Of a stretch of 64,000 nt of DNA, positions 53,073 to 64,000 are shown piece after piece; the stretch's first letter is position 1; the number at the start of each line of letters is the position of its first letter. The notes beneath the pieces were generated by a model. That model had not been told where the DNA came from and made no database searches. It saw only the letters and a list, made by a program, of their open reading frames with translations. This stretch comes from Rhodanobacter humi (GTDB lineage: Bacteria > Pseudomonadota > Gammaproteobacteria > Xanthomonadales > Rhodanobacteraceae), in NCBI RefSeq assembly GCF_041107455.1, contig NZ_JBGBPY010000001.1, positions 1,488,001 through 1,552,000 of the forward strand, written 5' to 3'. The position numbers and the translations under genes were made by a program.

Positions 53073-54680
53073 ATGTCCCAGGAACTGCGTTTCCATCATC
53101 CGCTCGCGTTCTGGCTGGGTTGCGTCGCGGTGGCGGCCGGCGTGCTGCTGCATCTGCCGATGTACCTGATGGCGGCGCCGATGCATTACCAGCTTGCCGG
53201 CATGCCGATGGACACCGGCATGCTCGTGGGCATGGTGCTGATCCCCGGTGGCGTGCTGCTGGCCGGCTACGGCCTGATGCCGCGACTGGCGCAGATGCGG
53301 CGCAACCGCCAGGAGCACGACAGCCAGCCACACCTGCACATCGCGGATCGCGCACCGCTGAATCGCGCGCACTGGATCCTCGCAGCAGCGCTGTCGGTGG
53401 CGCTGGCGATCGACGTGATGAAGCCGGCCTCGCTGGCTTTCGTGATGCCGGGCATGACCGCGGAATACGGCATCGGCATGACCACCGCGGGCTGGCTGGC
53501 GCTGTCGGCGCTCACCGGCACCGCGCTCGGTTCGGTGGTGTGGGGGCGGCTGGCCGACCGGTTCGGCCGTCGCGCCTCGATCCTGTTGTCGGCGCTGCTG
53601 TTCATGGGCACCGCGATCTGCGGCACGATGCCGGTATTCGGCTGGAACCTGGCGATGTGCTTCCTGATGGGCGCGGCGGCGGGCGGCATGTTGCCGATCG
53701 CGTTCACCCTGATGGCCGAGACCGTGCCGGCAGCCCACCGCGGCTGGCTGCTGGTGGCGCTGGGCGGGCTGGGCACCTCGGCGGGTTATCTCGCCGCCTC
53801 GGGCGCGGCCACCGCGCTGATGCCGTCCTTCAGCTGGCGCGCGCTGTGGCTGCTGAACCTGCCGACCGGCGCACTGATCGTGTTCATCAACCGCTACATT
53901 CCGGAGTCGCCGCGCTTCCTCGCCGATGCCGGCCTGCATGCGCAGGCGCGCGCCGTGCTGGCGCGCTTCGCCGGTTCGCCGGCGGCGCTGCGCGCGGATC
54001 CCACGGGCGTCGACAGCGATCCGCCGATCATGGAGGCCGAGCATCCCGCGGCCGACCTGCGCCAGTTGCTGCGCGGTCGGCATGCACGGCTCACGCTGGG
54101 GCTGGGCAGCTGCGGACTGGCCTGGGGCCTGGTGAATTTCGGCTTCCTGCTGTGGCTGCCGGCCAACCTGGCGCGGCTCGGGCTGGATGCGCAGGCCTCC
54201 AGCGCCTTGATCGCGCGTTCTGCGCTGCTGGCGGTGCCGGGCACGGCCGCGGTGGTGTGGCTGTATCAGCGCTGGAGCAGCTTCCGCACCCTGGTGCTGT
54301 TCATCGCGCTGACCGCGCTGGCGCTGCTCGCATTCTGTGCGATCGCGTTCACCGGCATGCGCGCCGAGGCCGTCATGGTCGCCGCCACGGCGGCGCTGCT
54401 GGTGAGCAGCGGCGGCGTGATCGCCACGATGATTCCGTACTCGGCGGAGATCTATCCCGTGCACCTGCGCGGCACCGGCTCGGGCCTGATCGCCGCCAGC
54501 TCGAAGTTCGGCGGCATCCTGGGCGCGGCGCTGGGCGTGCTGGGGCTGTTCTCGCACTTCGCGCTGTCGGCGCTGCTGATCGCGCTGCCGATGGCCGCCG
54601 CCGGCTGGCTGCTGGCGCGCCACGGGGTCGAGACGCGCGGGCATGCGCTGGAGGCGATCCAGCGCCGGCTATCCGAATGA
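53073..54680 (+). CDS. MFS transporter with an extra N-terminal two-helix segment
   Basis: A 535-aa major-facilitator protein. The transporter part (about 100-535) has 12 helices, with SALTGTALGSVVWGRLADRFGRRASILLSALLFMG as the loop 2-3 motif, RYIPESPRFL before the central loop, and IPYSAEIYPVHLRGTGSGLIAASSKFGGILGAALG in helix 11, so it belongs to the sugar/aromatic-acid porter branch. The first 90 residues add two hydrophobic helices (about 10-32 and 44-65) and a charged loop, not found in standard MFS proteins. Single gene, convergent with aceE. Confidence 0.87.
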   Translation: MSQELRFHHPLAFWLGCVAVAAGVLLHLPMYLMAAPMHYQLAGMPMDTGMLVGMVLIPGGVLLAGYGLMPRLAQMRRNRQEHDSQPHLHIADRAPLNRAHWILAAALSVALAIDVMKPASLAFVMPGMTAEYGIGMTTAGWLALSALTGTALGSVVWGRLADRFGRRASILLSALLFMGTAICGTMPVFGWNLAMCFLMGAAAGGMLPIAFTLMAETVPAAHRGWLLVALGGLGTSAGYLAASGAATALMPSFSWRALWLLNLPTGALIVFINRYIPESPRFLADAGLHAQARAVLARFAGSPAALRADPTGVDSDPPIMEAEHPAADLRQLLRGRHARLTLGLGSCGLAWGLVNFGFLLWLPANLARLGLDAQASSALIARSALLAVPGTAAVVWLYQRWSSFRTLVLFIALTALALLAFCAIAFTGMRAEAVMVAATAALLVSSGGVIATMIPYSAEIYPVHLRGTGSGLIAASSKFGGILGAALGVLGLFSHFALSALLIALPMAAAGWLLARHGVETRGHALEAIQRRLSE

Positions 54681-54747
54681 TCCCTTGGCGATCTCCGATG
54701 GTCGCCGGAATCAAACGGACGGCCATTCGTGGGCACACGCCCCAGAC

Positions 54748-54776
54748 AAGAAAACCCGCCTCGCGGCGGGTTTTCT
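54748..54776. terminator. Bidirectional intrinsic terminator between the MFS gene and aceE
   Basis: AAGAAAACCCGCC-tcgc-GGCGGGTTTTCTCTT. It is nearly symmetrical with A- and T-runs and lies between convergent stop codons. Confidence 0.9.
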
Positions 54777-54795
54777 CTTGGTCATTGCGAACCGC

Positions 54796-57492
54796 TCACA
54801 CCGTGATCGGGTTGGGCTTCTCCGGATCGAGCTTGTATTCCTTGATCGCGCGGGCCACGTCCTTGGCATTGACCTTGCCGTCCTTCGCCAGCGCGGCCAG
54901 CGCGGCGTGGGCGATCCAGTGGCGGTCCACCTCGAAGAACTCGCGCAGGTGCGCACGGGTGTCCGAGCGGCCGTAGCCGTCGGTGCCGAGCACGGTGTAG
55001 CGCATGCCGTCGGGCAGGAAGGCGCGGATCTGGTCGGCGTATTCGCGCACGTAGTCGGTGGCGGCGATCGCCGGGCCGCCGCGGCCTTCCAGCAGGCTGG
55101 CCACGTAGGGCACGCGCGGCTTGTCCTCGGGATGCAGGCGATTCCAGCGCTCGGCGTCGAAGCCGTCGCGGCGCAGCTCGATGAAGCTGGGGCAGGACCA
55201 GATGTCGGACTTCACGCCGAAGTCCTTGTCCAGCAGTTCGGCCGCCGCGATCACCTCGCGCAGGATGGTGCCGGAACCCAGCAGCTGCACGCGCGGCTCG
55301 CCCTTCTTGGGCTTGCCGCCGTCCTTGAACAGGTACATGCCCTTGATGATGCCCTCGGCGCTGCCCTCGGGCATGTCCGGATGAACGTAGTTCTCGTTCA
55401 TCACGGTGACGTAGTAATAGTGGTCCTCCTGCTCCTGCATCATGCTGCGCACGCCGTCCTGCAGGATCACCGCCACTTCATAGGAGAAGGTGGGGTCGTA
55501 CGCCTTCACGTTCGGGATCGTGCCGGCCATCAGGTGCGAGTGGCCGTCCTCGTGCTGCAGGCCCTCGCCGTTGAGCGTGGTGCGGCCGGCGGTGCCGCCG
55601 ACCAGGAAGCCGCGCGCGCGCATGTCGCCGGAGGCCCAGCACAGGTCGCCGATGCGCTGGAAGCCGAACATCGAGTAGTAGATGAAGAACGGCAGCATCG
55701 CCTGGTTGCTGATGCTGTAGCTGGTGGCCGCCGCCATCCACGAAGCCATGCCGCCGGCTTCGCTGATGCCCTGCTGCAACACCTGGCCCTTCTGGTCCTC
55801 GCGGTAGTACAGCAGCTGGTCGGAATCCTGCGGGCGGTATTTCTGGCCGAACGGCGCGTAGATGCCGATCTGGCGGAACATGCCCTCCATGCCGAAGGTA
55901 CGCGCCTCGTCGGCGACGATCGGCACCACGCGCTCGCCGAGCTGCTTGTCGCGCAGCAAGAGGTTCATCCCGCGCACCAGCGCCATCGTGGTGCTGATCT
56001 CGCGCTCGCCGGTGCCGGAGGTGATCTGCGCGAAGGCGGCCAGCTCGGGCGCCTTCAGCTTGGCCTCGGCCTTGCGGCGGCGCTGCGGCAGGAAGCCGCC
56101 CAGCGCGCGGCGGCGCTCCATCATGTATTCCACTTCCGGCGAGTTCTTGCCGGGGTGGTAGTACGGCACCTCGTGCAGCTTGTCGTCGGCGATCGGGATC
56201 TGGAAACGGTCGCGGAAATGCCGCACCGCCTCGTCGTCCAGCTTCTTCTGCTGGTGGGTGGGGTTCTGCGACTCGCCGGTGCCGATGCCCATGCCGTAGC
56301 CCTTCACCGTCTTGGCGAGGATCACCGTGGGCATGCCCTTGGTGGTCGACGCCGCGTGGTAGGCCGCGTAGACCTTGTGCGGGTCGTGGCCGCCGCGATT
56401 GAGGCGCCAGATGTCATCGTCGCTGAGGTTGGCGACCATCTCGCGCGTCTGCGGGTACTTGCCGAAGAAATGCTCGCGCGTGTACGCGCCGCCGAAGGCC
56501 TTGCAGGCCTGGTACTCGCCGTCGACGGTTTCCATCATCAGCTTGCGCAGCACGCCGTCCTTGTCGCGCGCGAGGAGCGGATCCCAGTAGGAACCCCAGA
56601 TCACCTTGATCGCGTTCCAGCCGGCGCCGCGGAACACGCCTTCCAGCTCCTGGATGATCTTGCCGTTGCCGCGCACCGGACCGTCCAGGCGCTGCAGGTT
56701 GCAGTTGATCACGAACACCAGGTTGTCCAGGCCTTCGCGGCCGGCCAGCGCGATCGCACCGAGCGACTCCGGCTCGTCGGTCTCGCCGTCACCCAGGAAG
56801 CACCACACCTTGCGGTCGGTCTTCGGCACCAGCCCGCGGTTCTCCAGGTACTTGAAGAACTGCGCCTGGTAGATCGCCTGGATCGGGCCCAGGCCCATCG
56901 ACACCGTGGGCACCTGCCAGTAGTCCGGCATCAGCCACGGGTGCGGGTAGGAGGTCAGCGAACGGCCGTGGCCGATCACGTCGGAACGGAAGAGGTCGAG
57001 CTGGTCTTCGGCAAAACGGCCTTCGAGGAAGGAGCGCGCGTAGATGCCGGGGCTGGAATGGCCCTGGTGGAACACCAGGTCGCCCGGATGATCGGCGCTG
57101 GGCGCGCGCCAGAAGTGGTTGAAGCCCACGTCGTACAGCGTGGCCGACGAGGCGAAACTCGCGATATGCCCGCCCAGCTCGCCCGGCTTGCGGTTCGCGC
57201 GCACCACCATCGCCATCGCGTTCCAGCGGATCAGCGAGCGGATGCGCCATTCCATCGCCGCGTCGCCCGGGCTCTTCGCCTCGTTGGCCGGCGCGATGGT
57301 GTTGACGTAGGCGGTGGTGGGATCGAACGGCAGGTAGCCGCCGGCACGGCGCGTCGAGTCGACCATCTGCTCCAGCAGGTAGTGCGCGCGCTCGGTGCCG
57401 TCATGGTTGATGACCGCGCTGAGCGAATCGATCCACTCGCGGGTTTCGGTGGGATCGAGATCCTGGTTGAGGACGTCGTCGAGCTGATCCAT
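54796..57492 (-). CDS. aceE: Pyruvate dehydrogenase E1, homodimeric type
   Basis: An 898-aa thiamine-diphosphate enzyme that decarboxylates pyruvate and acetylates the lipoyl groups of AceF (E. coli AceE 887 aa). Marks: SLIRWNAMAMVVRANRKPGELGGHIASFASSATLYDVGFNHFW near the N-terminus; the ThDP motif region CFLGDGETDEPESLGAIALAGREGLDNLVFVINCNLQRLDGPVRGNGKI; and QEGISEAGGMASWMAAATSYS in the pyrimidine domain. The ATG at 57492 is standard; the longer frame passes through repeat DNA. aceF and lpdA lie about 22 kb away, while maeB, which makes pyruvate, is the next gene upstream on the same strand. Confidence 0.96.
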   Translation of the reverse strand: MDQLDDVLNQDLDPTETREWIDSLSAVINHDGTERAHYLLEQMVDSTRRAGGYLPFDPTTAYVNTIAPANEAKSPGDAAMEWRIRSLIRWNAMAMVVRANRKPGELGGHIASFASSATLYDVGFNHFWRAPSADHPGDLVFHQGHSSPGIYARSFLEGRFAEDQLDLFRSDVIGHGRSLTSYPHPWLMPDYWQVPTVSMGLGPIQAIYQAQFFKYLENRGLVPKTDRKVWCFLGDGETDEPESLGAIALAGREGLDNLVFVINCNLQRLDGPVRGNGKIIQELEGVFRGAGWNAIKVIWGSYWDPLLARDKDGVLRKLMMETVDGEYQACKAFGGAYTREHFFGKYPQTREMVANLSDDDIWRLNRGGHDPHKVYAAYHAASTTKGMPTVILAKTVKGYGMGIGTGESQNPTHQQKKLDDEAVRHFRDRFQIPIADDKLHEVPYYHPGKNSPEVEYMMERRRALGGFLPQRRRKAEAKLKAPELAAFAQITSGTGEREISTTMALVRGMNLLLRDKQLGERVVPIVADEARTFGMEGMFRQIGIYAPFGQKYRPQDSDQLLYYREDQKGQVLQQGISEAGGMASWMAAATSYSISNQAMLPFFIYYSMFGFQRIGDLCWASGDMRARGFLVGGTAGRTTLNGEGLQHEDGHSHLMAGTIPNVKAYDPTFSYEVAVILQDGVRSMMQEQEDHYYYVTVMNENYVHPDMPEGSAEGIIKGMYLFKDGGKPKKGEPRVQLLGSGTILREVIAAAELLDKDFGVKSDIWSCPSFIELRRDGFDAERWNRLHPEDKPRVPYVASLLEGRGGPAIAATDYVREYADQIRAFLPDGMRYTVLGTDGYGRSDTRAHLREFFEVDRHWIAHAALAALAKDGKVNAKDVARAIKEYKLDPEKPNPITV

Positions 57493-57901
57493 GGAAGATT
57501 CTCCGCTGCGCCGCGCGGCGCAGATGCCTGTAGGGGAAGCCGTCGCCGGGGAAGCGGCAGGCCGACGTCCAAGTCTAGCCTTCGCGGCACATCGCTGCCA
57601 GTTGGACGTCCGTCGATGGACGGCCATGCGGGGGCGCATGGGTGGGCCATTTTCTCCCTCTCCCTTCTGGGAAAAGGGCCGGGGTGAGGGGCAGGCTGGC
57701 GATGCAGGGGCAACGAAGCGCGCTCCTCTGCTGCGTTTGCGCGAGCACCCGCCCCTCACCTCAATCCTCTCCCCCAAAGGGGAGAGGAGGCGAACGCGGT
57801 GAGCGGGTTCGCTTGCCAAGCGCCTCGGGGCGAAGGAACGTCCGGCTTCGACGTCGACCTCATCCTTTGCCCGCGGCTAGCGCGCTGTCTTCGACAGCGC
57901 G
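57493..57901. other. maeB-aceE intergenic region filled by repeats
   Basis: A 409-base gap without a gene. From the aceE side it holds a leader of about 110 bases, a TGGACGTCCGTCGATGGACG palindrome-like stretch near 57602, a REP-like cluster (57651-57790) and the maeB hairpin. I could not identify a convincing aceE promoter. Confidence 0.6.
57651..57790. repeat. REP-like CCCTCTCCC repeat cluster
   Basis: Two units in inverted arrangement: TCTCCCTCTCCCTTCTGGGAAAAGG at the left (given here by position 57652-57676), GGGGTGAGGGGC (about 57681), then GCCCCTCACC (about 57751) and CCTCTCCCCC-aaa-GGGGAGAGG at the right. The same family lies inside lpdA and in the aceF-lpdA gap. Confidence 0.7.

Positions 57902-57911
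<10 letters not shown>
57871..57911. terminator. Perfect 19-bp hairpin containing the maeB stop codon
   Basis: The 19 bases at 57871-57889 (starting CCGCGGCTAGCGCG) are the exact reverse complement of 57893-57911, with a three-base loop. The maeB stop codon (57902-57904) and its last two codons are within the right arm. There is no T-run, so this is either a Rho-independent terminator lacking a tract or a 3'-protecting stem. Confidence 0.75.
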
Positions 57912-60178
<2,267 letters not shown>

Positions 60179-60255
60179 GGGGGCTTTTCGTGGGGTTCAG
60201 GAGGCCGCGGTGCGGCCTGCGTCATGGTAGCACCGGGGCGCCAAGCCAGCTGCGG

Positions 60256-61524
60256 CTACACGCCCAGCGACAATTCGTCGGCATGCACCTTGCCCATGCG
60301 GATGCCGTTGACGAACACCGAGAACGCCAGCTTGCCAGCCAAACCATGCACGTGCTGCATCCACGGCGGCAGCCAGCGCGGCGGCGCGATCGCGCCGGAT
60401 TCGAAATGCGGCTGCAGCGCCACCACGTCATGCAGGGTGAGCTTGCCGGCGAACAGGTGGCGCAGCATCTCCAGGCGCCGCTCTTTCAGCGCCCAGCGGA
60501 AGAAGGTGTGCACCGTGAGCAGGCCGCTGAGGTAGACGTTGTCCTTGGCGAACGCCGCGCCGCCGCCTGGCGGCACGCCGCGGAACACGCGCTGGGCGGA
60601 ATGGAAGCTGTCCGCCGCGCTCTGCCCGTGTTCGACGAAAAACTTGTAGACCTCGACGAAGTCGGCGCCGGACAGCGCCATGTCGATCGCCAGGATGCGC
60701 AGGCTGATGCGCTTCAGCCGCGCGATGTCGATCGCGCCCGACATCAGCTCGGCGAACACCGCGAGACCTTCCTGGGTGGCGGTGACGCGCGGCGAGGTGC
60801 GTCCCAGCGAGGCCAGCAGCGGCTGGGCGCGGCCGTTCAGCGCGGTGAGCGTGTGCACCAGCGCCTCGTGCGCCAGCAACTGGTGGCGATCGTAGTCCGT
60901 GAAACTGGCGCCGCCGCGCAGGCGGATGCGGGTGGCGCCGGCGGCCGCCTTGGCGGTGAGCTCGGGGTCGACCTCCACCTTCACCGTGTCCGCGCCGAAG
61001 AAATCGTCCAGGGTTTTCGCCAGCTCGTCGCGCAGCGTCTCGGCACTGATGCCCTCGCGGGCGTCGTCGGCGAGCAGGTCGGCGCCCAATTCGTCCGACA
61101 GCTCCACGAAATAGCGCGCCGCATCGAGGTTGCTGCGCTGGCTGCCGGGAAGCGCGTCACCGGGCCGGCCGTACAGCGCGATCGACGGTGCGCTGACCCC
61201 GGCGGTGCCCACCGCCTCCAGCATCTCCGCCGCGATGCGCCAGGACTCGGCGGTACGCGCGAGGTAATCGCCCAGCGGATCGCCGCCCAGCGCCGTCGCC
61301 TCGCGTTCGATCGCCGCCAGCTCGGCGCGCGCGGCAGCGAGATCGGGCCTCTGGTACTGCACCGTGGGCAAGGCGAAGCGGCCCGCTGCGTAGTCCGCGA
61401 TCATGCGGTTTTCCAGCGAGGCCGGCCACGCCACCGTGGGCAGGATGCGGATGCCCTTCGCCGCGGCCAGCAGGCGCTGGTCGAGCGCGGCGACGGGTTG
61501 CAGGGCGGGGGCGATGCTGTTCAT
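60256..61524 (-). CDS. DUF1704 (QEGLA-motif) putative zinc peptidase
   Basis: A 422-aa protein of the DUF1704/TIGR02421 family, described as flavohemoglobin-expression-modulating QEGLA-motif protein. It contains a zinc-peptidase-like HEALVH (219-224; HExxxH) and TATQEGLAVFAELMSG (QEGLA 251-255), in which the Glu is the likely third ligand. The eukaryotic relatives MATCAP act as tubulin carboxypeptidases with this same motif arrangement. Bacterial substrates are unknown. Single gene between maeB and rsgA. A palindrome follows upstream. Confidence 0.87.
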   Translation of the reverse strand: MNSIAPALQPVAALDQRLLAAAKGIRILPTVAWPASLENRMIADYAAGRFALPTVQYQRPDLAAARAELAAIEREATALGGDPLGDYLARTAESWRIAAEMLEAVGTAGVSAPSIALYGRPGDALPGSQRSNLDAARYFVELSDELGADLLADDAREGISAETLRDELAKTLDDFFGADTVKVEVDPELTAKAAAGATRIRLRGGASFTDYDRHQLLAHEALVHTLTALNGRAQPLLASLGRTSPRVTATQEGLAVFAELMSGAIDIARLKRISLRILAIDMALSGADFVEVYKFFVEHGQSAADSFHSAQRVFRGVPPGGGAAFAKDNVYLSGLLTVHTFFRWALKERRLEMLRHLFAGKLTLHDVVALQPHFESGAIAPPRWLPPWMQHVHGLAGKLAFSVFVNGIRMGKVHADELSLGV

Positions 61525-61579
61525 GCCGACATCCTTTCGGCGTCGACGGTCACACCATCGTCAGAACGAAACATCCAGC

Positions 61580-61607
61580 CGTCATTCCGGCGCAGGCCGG
61601 AATGACG
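61580..61607. repeat. CGTCATTCCGGC palindrome between rsgA and the DUF1704 gene
   Basis: CGTCATTCCGGC-gcag-GCCGGAATGACG, a perfect 12-bp stem of the GTCATTCCGG type common in proteobacterial intergenic DNA. It sits in the 109-base gap downstream of rsgA and upstream of the DUF1704 gene, and could terminate rsgA. Confidence 0.7.
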
Positions 61608-61633
61608 AGCAGCTAGGCCGGATCGCAAGTGCA

Positions 61634-62689
61634 TCATTCCCGTTCCCGCCGACCGCGCGGCGCGTGCGGCCGCTCGATCGGCCGGCCGCCGCGCTGGCGG
61701 CGCAGCTTCGCCTCCAGCGTACTGGCCTGCTCCTCGCGCTCGTCGCGCAGCTTGAGGTAGTTGCGCCAGCGCTCGGGCGACAGTTCGCCACTGTCGAGCG
61801 CGGCCTGCACCGCGCAGCCCGGTTCGCTGCCGTGGCCGCAGTCGGCGAAGCGGCAGGCCTCGGCCAGCTCCTCGATGTCAGCGAACAGGTCGAGGTTCTC
61901 CTCGCCGGTGAGTTTCAGCTCGCGCATGCCGGGGGTGTCGATCAGGCAGCCACCGGTGGGCAGTTGCAGCAGCGCGCGATGCGTGGTGGTGTGGCGGCCG
62001 CGGCTGTCGTGGTGACGCACCGCACTGGTGGCCATCTTGTCGATGCCGAGCAAGGTGTTGGTGAGCGTGGACTTGCCGGCGCCGGAGGAGCCCACCAGCA
62101 CCGCGCTGTCGCCGGATTGCAGGTAGGGCGCGAGCAGCGCCGCGCTGGCTGCGTCCTTGCCGTTGATCGCATGGACGGCGGTGCCGGGCGCCAGCCGCGC
62201 GTGCAGTTCGGCTATGCGTTCGCGGGCGTCGTCGTGCAGATCGGGCTTGCTCAAGAGCACCACCGGCCGCGCGCCGGAATCCTCGATCAGCGAGAGGTAG
62301 CGCTCGATGCGCGCGGGGTTGTAGTCGCCGTCCAGCCCGGTGAGCACCAGCACGTAGTCGATGTTGGTGGCGATGATCTGCCGCGCGTAGCGTTCACCCG
62401 CGGCAGCGCGCGACAGCACGCTGCGCCGCGGCAGCACGGCGACGATGTGCGGCGGCTGGCCGGGCTCGATCTCCACGAAATCGCCTACTGCCGGCCGCTC
62501 GGCCGGATCGAGGCTGCGCTTCAGGAACTGCCCCGCCGGCTGCGCGCCGAAACTGCGTTCGCCGTCGTGCAGCTCGTAGCCGGTGCGGTGTTGCGCCACC
62601 ACCCGCGCCAGCCGCCGACCGGTCGCCGGCAAGGCCTTGCCGCGCCAGCCGATGCGCCGCAGCCGTTCAGTCGTTTCGGCATCGCTCAT
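61634..62689 (-). CDS. rsgA: Ribosome small-subunit-dependent GTPase A
   Basis: A 351-aa circularly permuted GTPase that checks 30S maturation and removes RbfA. Order: an OB-fold (about 30-105), then LSKPD (G4), GSSGAGKSTLTNTLLG (G1, about 198-213), TTTHR (G2) and DTPGMREL (G3), as expected for the permuted G4-G1-G2-G3 layout. The zinc finger is CRFADCGHGSEPGC at about 280-293. A basic C-terminal tail (RRQRGGRPIERPHAPRGRRERE) may bind rRNA. The ATG at 62689 is standard. Divergent from the aminotransferase. Confidence 0.95.
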   Translation of the reverse strand: MSDAETTERLRRIGWRGKALPATGRRLARVVAQHRTGYELHDGERSFGAQPAGQFLKRSLDPAERPAVGDFVEIEPGQPPHIVAVLPRRSVLSRAAAGERYARQIIATNIDYVLVLTGLDGDYNPARIERYLSLIEDSGARPVVLLSKPDLHDDARERIAELHARLAPGTAVHAINGKDAASAALLAPYLQSGDSAVLVGSSGAGKSTLTNTLLGIDKMATSAVRHHDSRGRHTTTHRALLQLPTGGCLIDTPGMRELKLTGEENLDLFADIEELAEACRFADCGHGSEPGCAVQAALDSGELSPERWRNYLKLRDEREEQASTLEAKLRRQRGGRPIERPHAPRGRRERE

Positions 62690-62840
62690 GTGTGGTGGAC
62701 TTCCGCTGATCGGGCGATTATGCCCTGCCCCGGAAATGCCCGCCTACTGCCTTTCCGGCGACTCGCGCTGCAGCGCAGCATGCTGCTAGCATCGGCGGCA
62801 ATCCGGCCACGTGCCGGCCCAGAACCCGAGGATTCCGGCG

Positions 62841-64000
62841 TTGGCTTCGATCAGACCCAGCACGCATCTGGCGGACGTGCGTTACGAGATCCGCGGCGCA
62901 CTCACCCGGCGCGCCCGCGAGCTGGAGGCCGCCGGCCGCGACATCATCAAGCTCAACATCGGCAACCCCGGCCGCTACGGCTTCCAGACGCCGGCGCACC
63001 TGCGCGAGGCGATCGCCGCCCACCTGCCCGAAAGCGAGGCCTACGGCCACGAGCAGGGCCTGGAAGCGGCCCGCGAGGCGATCGCCGCGCAGCAGCGCGC
63101 CCGCGGCGCCCGTGGCGTGGAGGTGGAGCGCATCTTCATCGGCAATGGCGTCAGCGAACTGATCGACCTGTCGCTGCGCGCCCTGCTGCAGCCGGGCGAC
63201 GAGGTGCTGCTGCCCAGCCCCGACTACCCGCTGTGGAGCGCCGCCACCATCTTGAACGGTGGCAAGCCGCGCTACTACCGCTGCCTCGCCGAGCACGGCC
63301 ACCTGCCCGATCCCGACGAGATCGAGGCGCTGGTGACGCCGCGCACCCGCGCGCTGGTGCTGATCAACCCGAACAACCCCACCGGCGCGGTCTACCCGCG
63401 CGCGCTGCTGGAGCGCATCGTGGCGGTGGCCGCGCACCACGGCCTGCTGCTGCTGGCCGACGAGATCTACGACGAGATCCTCTACGACGACGCGCCGTTC
63501 CAGCCACTGGCGGAAGTCGCCGGCCAGCTGCCCTGCGTGAGCCTCGGCGGCCTCAGCAAGGTGCACCGCGCCTGCGGCTACCGGGTGGGCTGGCTCTCGC
63601 TTTCCGGCGCCCCCGCGCGCAGCGCCGATTACCGCGACGCGCTGCAGTTGCTCGCCGCGTTGCGCCTGTGCGCGAACGTCACCGCGCAATGGGCGGTGAT
63701 CCCGGCGCTCGCGGACGCCCCCACCATCACCGCGCTCACCGCACCGGGCGGACGGCTGCACGAGGCGCGCCAAGCCGTGCTCGACGGCGTGGCCGCCAGC
63801 GCGTTCCTCGACGTGGTGGCGCCCGCCGGCGCGCTGTACGCCTTCCCTCAGGTGCGCGCCGATCGCATGCCCGTATTCGACGACGAGGCCTTCGCGCTGC
63901 GCCTGCTCGAAGAGGAACAGGTGCTGGTGGTGCCCGGCACCAGCTTCAACGTGCCGTCCAGCCGCCACCTGCGCCTCACCCTGCTGCCGCAGCCGGTGCA
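62841..64000 (+). CDS. Aminotransferase class I/II, AlaA-like (3' end outside the window)
   Basis: A PLP enzyme, open to the window edge (386 codons here, stop not reached). It begins ASIRPSTHLADVRYEIRGALTRRARELEAAG, the usual AlaA-type start. Other marks: LNIGNPGRYGFQTP, EAYGHEQGLEAAREAIAAQ, FIGNGVSELIDLSLRALLQPGDEVLLPSPDYPLW, INPNNPTGAVY, LLADEIYDEILYD, and SLGGLSKVHRACGYRVGW, with the PLP lysine in GGLSKVHR. No ATG is available at the right place; I use TTG at 62841, with GAGGA eight bases upstream. E. coli AlaA makes alanine from pyruvate and glutamate; the exact substrate here is inferred. Confidence 0.88.
   Translation, partial: MASIRPSTHLADVRYEIRGALTRRARELEAAGRDIIKLNIGNPGRYGFQTPAHLREAIAAHLPESEAYGHEQGLEAAREAIAAQQRARGARGVEVERIFIGNGVSELIDLSLRALLQPGDEVLLPSPDYPLWSAATILNGGKPRYYRCLAEHGHLPDPDEIEALVTPRTRALVLINPNNPTGAVYPRALLERIVAVAAHHGLLLLADEIYDEILYDDAPFQPLAEVAGQLPCVSLGGLSKVHRACGYRVGWLSLSGAPARSADYRDALQLLAALRLCANVTAQWAVIPALADAPTITALTAPGGRLHEARQAVLDGVAASAFLDVVAPAGALYAFPQVRADRMPVFDDEAFALRLLEEEQVLVVPGTSFNVPSSRHLRLTLLPQPV

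Overview
The window is GC-rich (roughly 68-70% by eye) bacterial chromosome. Gene content points to a gammaproteobacterium of the Xanthomonadales/Lysobacterales, most likely a Rhodanobacteraceae member (Rhodanobacter/Dyella/Frateuria type). Reasons: speD lies back to back with a Clp-type CRP homologue, as in xanthomonads; several proteins of families common there are present (DUF2884, DUF2845, DUF6491, DUF6249, the ABC permease-M1 peptidase fusion); and short palindromic intergenic repeats typical of these genomes are frequent. The genus is an inference. There is no rRNA, tRNA, CRISPR array, prophage or recognisable transposase gene. About sixty protein genes are supported, and the last one runs off the right edge.

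Layout. 0-9 kb: speD (polyamine synthesis) divergent from clp, a three-sensor GGDEF/EAL protein, dinG, and small accessory genes (HutD/Ves, NnrU, a 65-aa membrane protein, a DUF938 methyltransferase). 9-17 kb: a small inverted-repeat element, a YchJ-like SEC-C protein, ligB with a signal peptide, an NRDE protein, a secreted GH50-like glycosidase, an APC permease and a second small inverted-repeat element. 17-24 kb: a coupled pair of membrane proteins, a coupled ATP-grasp/gamma-glutamylcyclotransferase pair, dinB, a low-GC DUF4262 gene and a NatAB-type ABC exporter. 24-29 kb: a TRIC channel, a divergent DUF6249 / ECF sigma / anti-sigma-like module, and two paralogous one-TM proteins on either side of a DapB-like gene. 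28.7-32.4 kb: lpd and aceF (PDH E3 and E2). 32.6-37.2 kb: an ABC ATPase and an ABC permease fused to an M1-type metallopeptidase. 37.2-46.1 kb: a large inverted-repeat element, MscS, and then a run of small secreted, lipo- and membrane proteins, mostly of unknown function. 46-54.7 kb: a LytTR regulator, a Tat-exported flavoprotein, two MFS transporters, a CtlX-like guanidino hydrolase and a GST. 54.8-62.7 kb: aceE (PDH E1), maeB, a DUF1704 zincin and rsgA. 62.8 kb to the end: an AlaA-like aminotransferase.

How the genes fit together. Central carbon metabolism is represented by maeB (malate to pyruvate) and aceE/aceF/lpd (pyruvate to acetyl-CoA). The E1 gene is about 22 kb from the E2-E3 operon. 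Signalling is represented by Clp (a c-di-GMP-responsive regulator in Xanthomonas) and a GGDEF/EAL enzyme encoded convergently beside it. dinG, dinB and ligB are DNA-repair genes.

The most unusual non-coding features are: a 34-base alternating purine/pyrimidine tract between aceF and the ABC operon; four small elements with matching inverted ends; REP-like palindromes that have become coding sequence in the Lpd interdomain linker; and a 19-bp perfect hairpin that contains the maeB stop codon.
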